Shown here: positions 9,825-18,399 of the stretch, piece after piece
Layout: the number at the start of each line of letters is the position of its first letter
How positions within the stretch are numbered: the first letter of the stretch is position 1
Assembly: GCA_018857735.1 (NCBI GenBank)
Contig: JABMCL010002580.1
Coordinates: forward strand, 130,001 to 194,000
Reading direction: 5' to 3'
Length of the DNA: 64,000 nucleotides
From: Alviniconcha marisindica
Taxonomy: Eukaryota; Mollusca; Gastropoda; Provannidae
The notes under the pieces: generated by a model
What the model was told of the DNA's origin: nothing
The model's database searches: none
Seen by the model: the letters and a program-made list of their open reading frames with translations, nothing else
Translations under genes and position numbers: made by a program

Positions 9825-9995
9825 AGTTTGCTAAAACTGACCAGCACAGACAGGGTCATGTTTAGGGTAGGAGGGAAAAGAACAGAGCACCAAGAGTTCC
9901 GACAGATGATTTGTGGATCGAGTCTGGCCATCACAATAACGCAATTGAACATGGGGTCACCATTAAGGTGGGAGGAAAGAGAACAGATCAGGCAA
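9825..9995 (-). repeat. Two degenerate partial copies of the exon 4 acceptor region
   Basis: Two segments in intron 3 resemble the pyrimidine tract plus start of exon 4 on the sense strand. One ends ACATGACCCTGTCTGTGCTG (exon: TGATGAACCTGTCCATGCTG). The other reads CCTCCCACCTTAATGGTGAC. Neither keeps the AG, so neither should splice. The GAACAGA.C...CAAGAG block is also shared between them. Confidence 0.5.
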
Positions 9996-10150
9996 GAGCT
10001 GAATGGTTTGTTGACTGGCCGGTTTGAAGTGTAACTGATCGGTTTGTCTGCCTGTCTCATTGTTTGTTTAGGCAGTAGGCAGGAAGGAGGTGGGGTCACT
10101 CACTCAGTGAGGTGAACACCACTGAGAGGTTTGCGTACGTGTCAGTGGTT

Positions 10151-10718
10151 GGTAAAATCCAAGGAGACGGTCGGAAATTCCTGGACCGTTTTAAAAGTTA
10201 TTTTGGGTCACAAATATCATCACAATCATTAAATGAGGTCCATATCTACCGATTACAGCCGAAATCCGCAACAAAAGGTGATTTTTTTTCAATAATTTTT
10301 GTCTTTGATTGTTTCGAGTCGGCGTCACAGATTGCAAATGGCGAACGAAGCCGACGAAGTGCTGCTAGGTAAGCGGCCTCGTTAAACAAGCTACGGCAAT
10401 TAAAAACCGCGGAAAATCAGTGTACGGAAAAAATTGCAATCTGAGAACGTTCACTCGTGAGTACGATTATCTTGCCAAAATCGGCATAAGGAAGCGTTCA
10501 CGTTGTTACTGGGAAACTAGGTCAAACGTCAAAGGGCAACATGAGCCAACTCGAACTGACAATCAAAGACAAAAATATATGAAAAAATCGCCTTTTGTTG
10601 CGGATTTTGGCTGTAATCGGCAGATATGGACCTCATTTAATGATTGTGATGATATTTGTGACCCAAAATAACTTTTAAAATGGTCCAGGAATTTCCGACC
10701 GTCTCCTTGGATTTTACC
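10151..10718. mobile_element. Foldback element with ~170-bp inverted repeats
   Basis: The left arm GGTAAAATCCAAGGAGACGG ... TTTTTGTCTTTGATTG is repeated inverted at the right end (CAATCAAAGACAAAAATATA ... CCGTCTCCTTGG ATTTTACC), with few mismatches over about 165 bp. The flanks are CAGTGGTT (10143-10150) and CAGTTGTT (10719-10726), an 8-bp target duplication with one mismatch. That length suits hAT- or P-type elements. The unique centre starts with a short open frame ATGGCGAACGAAGCCGACGA followed by GTGCTGCTAG|GTAAGC, a possible exon remnant. No transposase. Confidence 0.8.
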
Positions 10719-11012
10719 CAGTTGTTTTGTGTTTTGTGCATACTGTTCCCTGCTAACGAGGTAGGCGTGCTTGGTACTTGATAATGGATTCACCTGCGGA
10801 TCGGTGAACCGATGTAATTTTGCCGAAGAGAGCTAATAGTTTATCCCACGAGCGATCTGCAGCTGGAGCCCCATTTTGACTATGTAAATTGTCGCGCATG
10901 CGCAATGGACTGGCCTGACGCAATTTTCCGGAAGTAGGGGAACGTGTCAGTTGGGTTGCTGCCGGGCCGAGCCGCGCCCATGGCTGTCTTTCGCAAGTGT
11001 TGAGAACCTCAC

Positions 11013-11258
11013 ATGTCACGGCAAAACTGTTGTATCGTCAAATGCACCAGTGGTTGTCGAAAAGCCAGGACTGAATTGCGCGGAGCATCTGTCTTTCTTC
11101 AGTCAGCGCCAAAGCCTGCCTATTTAGACGGGCTTTGGTCTGCGCATGGGAAACAGCAACATTGTGGCTTGCAGCGATTCAGTCGAAGAAAGGACGGTAC
11201 CAACAAAAAACACGGATGTTTGCGGACTGCGTTTTGTATCCCGCATTTCAGTCAATGA
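11013..11258 (+). pseudogene. Possible decayed THAP-type zinc-finger exon (weak)
   Basis: An 81-residue frame starts MSRQNCCIVKCTSGCRKA and ends FCIPHFSQ. A C..(3-4)..C start, an internal W, RRKDGT and a C-x2-H-F end recall the C2CH order of THAP domains. The spacing between the Cys pairs is longer than usual, and RRKDGTNKKHGCL fits better in a shifted alignment, so a frameshifted relic is likely. THAP domains occur both in host proteins and in P/Kolobok-type transposases. An alternative is chance. Confidence 0.25.
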
Positions 11259-11517
11259 TCCCAACTGAGTCCATCGATTACGTGCCGTGTGTTGCTTGGT
11301 TGGTTGGTGGGTGACTTGGCTGCTAGTTGCATCATGGATGCTGAATCATTTACCCGCAGGACTGAGGCCCGCCAAAGGTACTAAAACGGAGTCGACCTCG
11401 TTGTGACGCAGAATTGCCTTGATCACCAACGTGCTGAATGTGCGGTTACTGCTATTACTGGATTTTGTCTCCGAGGCCGGCCAATTTTAGCGGCCTCACT
11501 GGTTGATGAGATAGTTC

Positions 11518-11726
11518 TGGCGGGAGCTGCCACAAGTATAATTTTTGTCGCGACAAAAGTTTTTCGCAACCAAATTATTTGTCGCGACAAAAATATGTTT
11601 GTCGCGACAAAAGACGTGCTTTGTCGCGACAAAAGACGTGCTTTGTCGCGACAAAAGTATGCTTGTTTGTCGTGACAAAAGACGTGTTTGTCGCGACAAA
11701 AAGGATATTTGTAGCAGCTCCCGCCA
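11518..11726. mobile_element. Small inverted-repeat element built from TTTGTCGCGACAAA palindromes
   Basis: Terminal inverted repeats TGGCGGGAGCTGCCACAAGT / TGGCGGGAGCTGCTACAAAT bound a 209-bp block. The block holds about seven copies of the dyad TTGTCGCGACAA (one GTCGTGAC variant) spaced ~17-25 bp. No coding content and no clear target duplication. Confidence 0.8.
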
Positions 11727-12149
11727 ATGATACCCCCCAACCCCCGCATATGATGAGTAGAGGGACAGCGTAGTCACTGTTACTTTTGATTTGTAATTTT
11801 GTTAGTAGGTCGCAGGGTTAGTGGTTATTTGCAGTGCAAGAAGCGGCTGTTGGCAGCAGACTTCAAAGCTCATACACTGAGTAGTACCGCACGTGCAACA
11901 CAGCTTTGTACTCGGAGTTGAGACTGGAAAGGTTGGGATCGTTCTACCAGTCTAAATGTTGATGCCATCACCGTTTGTTTTAGTGTTGTTCACATTAATA
12001 GTATTGATAAGAGTAGTAATTAGAAATGACGGTCGGCTTACGTGGAGCTTAATTTGAAATTCACATAATTATACACAATACGAGAGAGAGAGAGTTCTAA
12101 AGAAACCGAGGAAAGAGAGATAAGAAGGTGCGAATACAACAACACTCAC

Positions 12150-12201
12150 CTTGTGACAACGCCAGAGCAGGTGCGTACAACACCACAGCCATGTATAGAA
12201 G
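12150..12201 (-). CDS. SLC5-family symporter, coding exon 3
   Basis: Fifty-two nucleotides encode LLYMAVVLYAPALALSQ plus the first base of a Val codon. The block LY..VVLYAPALAL is one of the most conserved SLC5 signatures (TM3). The acceptor is TTTGCAG and the donor is GTGAGT from 12149. The following exon completes the split codon in frame. Confidence 0.87.
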
Positions 12202-12374
12202 CTGCAAACGACAAATTAATATGTTGTTAGAAGCCGGATTCACCCACCACACAAAAAAAAAGAAAAAGAAAAAAAAAGGTTCTCGCACCAATCTTTTTAA
12301 CCTCATTTACAATGTGGTGGAAGGCGCCAGGAAAGCCCAAATTGTGATAATTAAAAAAAAAAAAAAAATGACGT

Positions 12375-12475
12375 CACGCTGGTAATACATAGGCTATAGC
12401 CTACGTACAAGCTAAACGTCACACTGGTAATACATAGGCTATAGCCTACGTACAAGCTAAACGTCACACATCAGT
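12375..12475. repeat. 50-bp tandem duplication with an internal palindrome
   Basis: Two direct copies of ACTGGTAATACATAGGCTAT AGCCTACGTACAAGCTAAAC; each contains the dyad TAGGCTATAGCCTA. Confidence 0.8.
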
Positions 12476-12584
12476 TGACGTTTTGTGTATGCGTGTTCTA
12501 ATAGTGTCGTCCAAACGGATTCATGGCATATGTCGGCTGTTTGCTTCTAAGATATTATGGAGCAATATCCAAGGAATGCCCCCA

Positions 12585-12585
<1 letters not shown>

Positions 12586-12625
<40 letters not shown>
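12586..12625. repeat. Poly-C homopolymer run
   Basis: About 40 consecutive cytosines. It lies ~35 bp beyond the exon 2 donor on the sense strand, where it reads as poly-G. Confidence 0.9.
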
Positions 12626-12659
12626 TTCAGTTCCCGCATCACATGATATATATACTCAC

Positions 12660-12725
12660 CATCTGCAACATGAACAGCAGCGACCCGAGGACACGAACAG
12701 GTCTACTGAACCTCCTTTCCAGGTA
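12660..12725 (-). CDS. SLC5-family symporter, coding exon 2
   Basis: Twenty-two codons in phase 0 read YLERRFSRPVRVLGSLLFML and then QM. This is the standard SLC5 continuation of the exon 1 end (TSAYE-YLE.RF). The acceptor is TTCAG at 12730-12726 and the donor is GTGAGT from 12659. A run of about 40 cytosines lies just beyond the donor at about 12586-12625, so the sense strand carries a long G tract near the 5' splice site. The exon is too short to be found by open-frame length. Confidence 0.85.
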
Positions 12726-12981
12726 CTGAATGACGCACGTCATCGTCATCGTGACGTCACGTCATGGACACCACATCCGTCACGCGACGACGTCACGGAC
12801 ACCACGGCAAAGCGACAACAACAACAACAACAAAAGTAATTAGCAAATGCTGCAAAAAGAATAACGAAAAAGATTCCAGGAGACTGGAACTGGGGTGCAT
12901 GCCTGACAGAAAATTACATTTAGTAATCCTAATTGTTGATCAGCTATTTGGTTTGCTTCAGTTTGTTCTTTTGCCTCTTCT

Positions 12982-12984
<3 letters not shown>

Positions 12985-13053
<69 letters not shown>

Positions 13054-13115
13054 ATCGCACGCACGCACGCACACACAGTCCCCCCCCCCCCCCCTTCTCT
13101 CTCCGCTTCTTTTCT

Positions 13116-13203
<88 letters not shown>
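12985..13203. repeat. Two (CT)n microsatellites
   Basis: (CT)n at 12985-13050 and 13120-13203, separated by ACGC repeats and a poly-C run. The Arg-Glu and Leu-Ser open frames are artefacts. Confidence 0.97.
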
Positions 13204-13208
<5 letters not shown>

Positions 13209-13319
13209 TCTTGATGGCTTATACATGCAGTTACGAATAATACTTCTATAAAAGGGACAAAGTATAAATGCGACATATGAAAATCAATAACAAGTTCATG
13301 GACACTGTACTACATGGAC

Positions 13320-13500
13320 ACTGGTCATGGCACAATCCGAGCATCGCTTTCCGGCACCTTCCTCCAAACTCTGCCAGAACTGGTTACGCCACTGAAGGGC
13401 ACTCTTTATCTCCGCGCAGCTGTCCACCGAGCGGCTCAGCGCCCTCCGAAAGGTTTGGGTACTACTAAGGCTGTGGAAGCAACATGGGACCAAAGCACTA
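13320..13500 (+). repeat. Dispersed repeat, copy 1 of 2 (partner 24240-24420)
   Basis: GGCACCTTCCTCCAAACTCT GCCAGAACTGGTTACGCCAC TGAAGGGCACTCTTTATCTC matches 24255-24345 in order and orientation. The match continues through CCGAAAGGTTTGGGTACTA and GGAAGCAACAT. No convincing protein reads through both copies. It directly adjoins the distal end of array A. Confidence 0.75.
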
Positions 13501-13504
13501 GCCA

Positions 13505-14879
13505 TGACTGTCCACACGCCAATAATGCCGGGCCCAAAGCCACCCATCTCATAGGCGCTGGTCATCCACCACGCCAATAATGCCGGGCCCAACACCACCC
13601 ACCTGCATAGGCGCTGGTCATCCACCACGCCAATAGTGCCGGGCCCAACACCACCCACCTCATAGGCACCGGCCATCCACACGCCAATAATGCCGGGCCC
13701 AAAGCCACCCACCTCATAGGCACCGGCCATCCACCACGCCAATAATGCCGGGCCCAACACCACCCACCTCATAGGCACCGGCCATCCACCACGCCAATAA
13801 TGCCGGGCCCAACACCACCCACCTCATAGGCACCGGCCATCCACCACTCCAATAGTGCCGGGCCCAACACCACCCACCTCATAGGCACCGGCATCCACCA
13901 CGCCAATATGCCGGGCCCAACACCACCCACCTCATAGGCACCGGCCATCCACCACCCAATAGTGCCGGGCCCAACACCACCCACCTCATAGGCACGGTAT
14001 CCACCACTCCAATAGTGCCGGGCCCAACACCACCCACCTCATAGGCACCGGCATCCACCACGCCAATAATGCCGGGCCCAAAGCCCACCCACCTCAAGGC
14101 ACCGGCCATCCACCACGCCAATAATGCCGGGCCCAAAGCCACCCACCTCATAGGCACCGGCCATCCACCACTCCAATAGTGCCGGGCCCAACACCACCCA
14201 CCTCATAGGCACCGGCCATCCACCACGCCAATAATGCCGGGCCCAACACCACCCACCTCATAGGCACCGGCCATCCACCACTCCAATAGTGCCGGGCCCA
14301 ACACCACCCACCTCATAGGCACCGGTTATCCACCACTCCAATAGTGCCGGGCCCAACACCACCCACCTCATAGGCACCGGCCATCCACCACGCCAATAAT
14401 GCCGGGCCCAAAGCCACCCACCTCATAGGCACCGGCCATCCACCACGCCAATAATGCCGGGCCCAAAGCCACCCACCTCATAGGCACCGGCCATCCACCA
14501 CGCCAATAGTGCCGGGCCCAACACCACCCACCTCATAGGCACCGGCCATCCACCACGCCAATAATGCCGGGCCCAACACCACCCACCTCATAGGCACCGG
14601 TCATCCACCACTCCAATAATGCCGGGCCCAACACCACCCACCTCATAGGCACCGGCCATCCACCACGCCAATAATGCCGGGCCCAAAGCCACCCACCTCA
14701 TAGGCACCGGCCATCCACCACGCCAATAATGCCGGGCCCAAAGCCACCCACCTCATAGGCACCGGCCATCCACCACGCCAATAATGCCGGGCCCAAACCA
14801 CCCACCTCATAGGCACCGGCCATCCACCACGCCAATAATGCCGGGCCCAAAGCCACCCACCTCATAGGCGCTGGTCATG
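13505..14879 (-). repeat. Array A: ~55-bp minisatellite made of the exon 1 / 5' splice-donor junction
   Basis: About 25 tandem units of ~55 bp. On the sense strand each unit contains GCCTATGAG|GTGGGTGG, which is the last codons of exon 1 plus its donor. The 5'-most unit (14879-14855) is the real exon end; the rest lie in intron 1. Interior units read ATGGCCGGTGCC where the exon reads ATGACCAGCGCC. The two units furthest from the exon (about 13550 and 13605) keep the exon-like form. The most distal unit has lost the donor (GATGGGT). Two sub-types alternate irregularly (CGCCAATAATG with AAAGCC; CTCCAATAGTG with AACACC). Confidence 0.93.
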
Positions 14880-15214
14880 CCGCGTGCCCGCCGAAAGACG
14901 GGCAGGAAAGCGTGGGCCGTCACGGGGAAGGCGGGGAGGTTGGAGAGGGCGATGAGAAGGTACATGGTGCCGTGCGTGAAGGTGTCGGAAGGCACGCCCA
15001 GCAGCGAGATGGCCGACAGGACGCTGGCCAGTATCGACAAGGCCACGGGCAAGATGGACATTTTCCTGCCCCCGAGCAGCACGTCCGCGGCTGTGGAACG
15101 CCGTAGCCTGTCGCTGATGGCGTAGTATACACCGATGGCGCCCGACAATACCAGCGTCAGTACGAAGACCAGGTAGTCCGCCCAGTGGAACTCGGGTGCG
15201 TTGGAGTCTGCCAT
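14861..15214 (-). CDS. SLC5-family Na+/solute symporter, coding exon 1
   Basis: This exon encodes the N-terminal 118 residues of a sodium-coupled solute carrier, a plasma-membrane protein. Membrane segments lie near residues 14-33, 53-73 and 84-107. Family marks are LLGGRKM (46-52), LPVALSILAS (55-64), SAISLLGVPSDTF (67-79, the TM1/TM2 sodium-site region in SLC5 proteins) and FLPVF..MTSAYE (103-118). The branch looks like SLC5A8/A12 (monocarboxylates) or SLC5A6 (vitamins); the substrate cannot be read from sequence. I start at ATG 15214 (MADSN); an in-frame ATG at 15241 would add nine basic residues. The exon ends TATGAG followed by the donor GTGGGT, phase 0. That exon end is the unit amplified in the adjacent minisatellite. 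The gene joins exons 15214-14861, 12725-12660, 12201-12150, 9692-9625, 7370-7216, 6194-6054, 4730-4601, 3200-3112 and 1840-1720, with all phases matching for 392 codons. SLC5 proteins are usually about 600 residues or more, so the C-terminus lies outside the window. Confidence 0.88.
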
Positions 15215-15953
15215 GGTGCCGTGCTTACGGCGTGTTCGCACGCTGCCGTTCTGGTCAGTAGGGTTGTTCGATGGGTGTAGCTCCTCTTCAACTGGCGGTT
15301 AGTAGTCTTCCGAGCGTGTGGCTACATTCCGTCCCCTCGAAATGTTCAGCTGCTAGCGTCCCAGGAAGGGTCGTCTGATATTATTCGCGGAAGGGTGTAT
15401 TGGCAAATGTCTCCGGAAGAATGATCTGGGTGTATCCCTTGAGTTTTTTTCTTTTCTTTTCTTTTTTTTCACGCGAGGGAAACTGACAGGATCACCAGTA
15501 CAGACGTTTTTCTGTTTTGTTGTTGTTTCCCCAGTGGAGTAGCGAGCCTCTGAATACACGTATTTAGTCTTTGGGGCGGGGAGTGGGGTTAAGGTCTGGC
15601 AAACGCTTGGACTATTAGACCTCTTTTAAAATTTGGGGGAAACCCCCCCCTTTTTTTCACGGGAAAATCTTTCCCCCCCGGCAATCCCGAAAAATTTGGA
15701 CTGGGGCCGAAAAACCCCCCAAAAATTTCCCCATGGGGACGGCGTCCACCCGGGGGGTAGGGGGCTGGCCGAGCGGCGCGTAGCTGTATTTCCCTAGTAC
15801 TAGTAGTAGTAAAAAAAAAACGCATTTCACGGCGATAAGATGGGCGGAAAAGATACTGCCGTGTAATCTTCTGCACCACTGATAGAAAGAAAGAATGAAA
15901 GTGTATAAATTAGGATGGATGTGTAACCTGACACACGTTCACAAGTTTCCGTG

Positions 15954-15994
<41 letters not shown>

Positions 15995-16530
15995 ATACAG
16001 ACACGCAGGCACACCAATCCCCACCCCACCCCATCCCCCACCCACACCCACACATAGGTGGATTGCGAACTTGTGCTGGCATACACTAAATGCCACCCCC
16101 CACTCCCACACTGACCCGGCTCACTCCGAAAAAATATAAATAATAACAAAAACGCCCAGCCAGGTGCTGTAGCTTCTTTCTCAGTCAACGGATTGAATGA
16201 ACTGGAAATGTTACTAAGTCTGTGGGCATCCTAAATGATTCAGTCCGGTCAAATCTCAGTACGCTCAAAGTCAGTGTCAGCACGTTTTCCCCTACGTCCG
16301 CTTTGGTGGAGTTGTAGAACTTTGTGGTCGACTGATTGGTTGTCGCTGTGCGACAGCGAGATAAACGAAAGGGTCTATTGATAATCGATGTAAACCTAAG
16401 TAAAGGCTACAGAGCTGATCTGTAAGCTAAACGGGTTCACCGAGTCTTTTACGATGACAAAGCCGTTCCAACATCTCACAGACAATACACATACCAAACT
16501 GAACTTGGCTACACAACCGCATACGCGTAT
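15215..16530. other. Upstream region of the SLC5 gene
   Basis: It should contain the 5' UTR and promoter of the SLC5 gene. I see no TATA box I would trust. It holds the anomalous homopolymer patch at 15600-15770, a (CA)n tract at 15957-15996, and a poly-T/A stretch at 15445-15470. Confidence 0.5.
15600..15770. other. Patch of suspected low-quality sequence
   Basis: Nearly every base is part of a homopolymer run of 3-9 (AAATTTGGGGGAAACCCCCC, TTTTTTTCACGGGAAAATC, CCGAAAAACCCCCCAAAAAT). The pattern differs from everything around it and resembles consensus built from poor reads. Confidence 0.6.
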
Positions 16531-16586
16531 ACGATTACTATATATATATATATATATAGGTATACCTATTAAACCACTTTAAAAAG

Positions 16587-16797
16587 GTGTTTGTGGACAC
16601 TGTCCTGTGACTTTGTCCATCACTTCCTACTGAAACATTAAAATGGCTCTCATCTCTGCCCATCTTAATGCAGAAGTCATTCTGGTGGTGACATTGTAGC
16701 GATAGGTATATAATCTCCCTCTTCCCCCACCTCAATACCCCCTTCCCTAATAAGCTGTACGGTTTCTGTGGACGTTAAGCACCATGTTTACTTACTA
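16587..16797 (+). mobile_element. 5'-truncated copy of the tRNA-headed SINE
   Basis: GTTTGTGGACACTGTCCTGT GACTTTGTCC, then ATTAAAATGGCTCTCATCTC, GGTGGTGACATTGTAGCGAT and the tail TTTCTGTGGACGTTAAGCAC CATGTTTACTTACT. The tRNA head is missing. Confidence 0.82.
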
Positions 16798-17404
16798 AAC
16801 CACTTTGTATTGAAGTTTTCCTCCACTGTTCTGAGACTGACTTTTCTGGTTGGAAACACTACATAATTAGGAACATACGTCAGCCACGAATCACCGATCC
16901 ATTCAGTCGTCGCCTCAGTCATCGAACACCGTCTCCAATGAATCCGAGCCCACACCTGTTACGGCAGTTTTCACCTGGGCGCTTCTATTCAACGACAGGT
17001 CACATCTCAGATACCCGTCCCTAATAAGCCATACGGTTTCTGCGGATGTAAAGCACGATGAAAGAAGAAGACACCTCAGGTCACCCAAACCGGGTTGCTC
17101 CCGTCTTCCTCACTGCACTGGGCAGTTTCATCTGAAGCCCAATCTGCTTGTCTGTGCTTCTCACCACGGCAAATACAGACCTAGGTTTCCAAATTCTGTG
17201 GTCCGGGCAGCGGAGGCCTCACAGTTGAGATTAGGTCTTCTTCCCCTTGATGACGACCCGTGTTTGCTCTCTGGCGTGCGCTGTCCACAGTCATGTCAAG
17301 GTTGGGCGCTAGGCAAACTGATCATCAAGGTGACTGACTTCATTGCTCCGAAGGTGGCCCCCAGTATGTAACCCTGACTTCTGTCTTGTGCTACATTTCA
17401 TAAA

Positions 17405-17697
17405 GTCGGTTTGGCCTAGCGGTAAGGCGTTAGGCTGGTAAGCAGAGGAACCTCGGTTCGAATCCGCTTCGGTTCTCCTTCCTCTTCAAAAGTTGTGGTC
17501 TGTGGACATTGTCTCGTGACTTTGTCTCTCACAATAAAACATAAAAATGGCTCTCATCGCTGCCCATCTTAATGCAGGAGTCATTTTGGTAGTGACAGTG
17601 TAGCGGTAGGTATATACACCCCTCCCTCCCCCCTTTCTCACCGTCCCTAATAAGCCTTGTGGTTTCTGTGGACGTTAAGCACCATGTTTACTTACGT
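17405..17697 (+). mobile_element. Full-length tRNA-derived SINE (plus strand)
   Basis: The tRNA-like head has box A TGGCCTAGCGGT (17412-17423) and an exact box B GGTTCGAATCC (17455-17465), so an internal RNA polymerase III promoter is present. The body reads GGACATTGTCTCGTGACTTT, AAAATGGCTCTCATCGCTGC, GTCATTTTGGTAGTGACAGT. A pyrimidine-rich spacer follows, then the tail CCTAATAAGCCTTGTGGTTT CTGTGGACGTTAAGCACCAT. Best preserved copy in the window. Confidence 0.87.
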
Positions 17698-17789
17698 GCT
17701 ACATTTTCTTTCTCTTACTGCCAAATGGCATGATGCCTCAAACTAGGCCGCTACCGGATGCTACGTAATGTAACCAGATCCAATAATGA

Positions 17790-17930
17790 GAATGTACCTC
17801 TGGTGGAATTCATGTACCTTGTATTTACACGCATGCCAGGTGAGAGTTACCGTAGGCGACTTAGGTCTTTGCTGTCATACTTGCGTTACGTATTTCGAGC
17901 GCTACTTAACTCCCTTGCGTGTTGATTCGA
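17790..17930 (+). repeat. Dispersed repeat, copy 2 of 2 (partner 6288-6460)
   Basis: ATGTACCTCTGGTGGAATTC ATGTACCTTGTATTTACACG CATGCCAGGTGAGAGTTACC matches the partner copy closely. Confidence 0.75.
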
Positions 17931-18399
17931 CAAGGAACGGCCGATGTTTGCCAAAAGCAACAAACAGCCGAGTCAGTCTCTAAGTCATGACTGCCACACA
18001 CTGACACGGTGGCGTTAAATTAGATAAAGTCTGCATGGCACCGTCACGATTACTGACCCTCTAGTTGGAGCAGAGGCACTACTACACGTACACTGGACAC
18101 TGCGCTAAACAGAGCCATCAGTGAGCGCTACAGTTCAAACCAAGTTTGTATCTGACCACACAACCAACACGACTGATGTAACGGTGTGAAGGTAAACACT
18201 AGCTCCTCTGGCCCTCTCTCTACTGGATTCCGTAGGGGATGGGGACTTGGAAAGAGGCAGACCAAAACAGGCGAACCGTCGACATCGGCGGGGGGTGGGG
18301 AGGGGTGACTTCACTCACACACACACTGACACACGCACGCACGCACACACACACACACATACACATACAGAGTAAAACTGTTATTGCTCAAAAGGTTTT

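Noticed and set aside
12840..13240. Arg-Glu (minus) and Leu-Ser (plus) repeat proteins
   Set aside because: Translation of (CT)n microsatellites.
13296..14157. Gly/Val-rich minus-strand frames (EVGGFGPGIIGVV...)
   Set aside because: These read through array A, which is intron sequence after the exon 1 donor; the 55-bp period breaks the frame every few units.
15589..15879. 96-codon minus-strand frame with GGFFGPSPNFSG
   Set aside because: Lies in the homopolymer-inflated patch; likely sequence error.
17405..17480. Possible tRNA gene
   Set aside because: Box A and box B are present, but the acceptor stem does not close and the sequence continues into a repeated SINE body.
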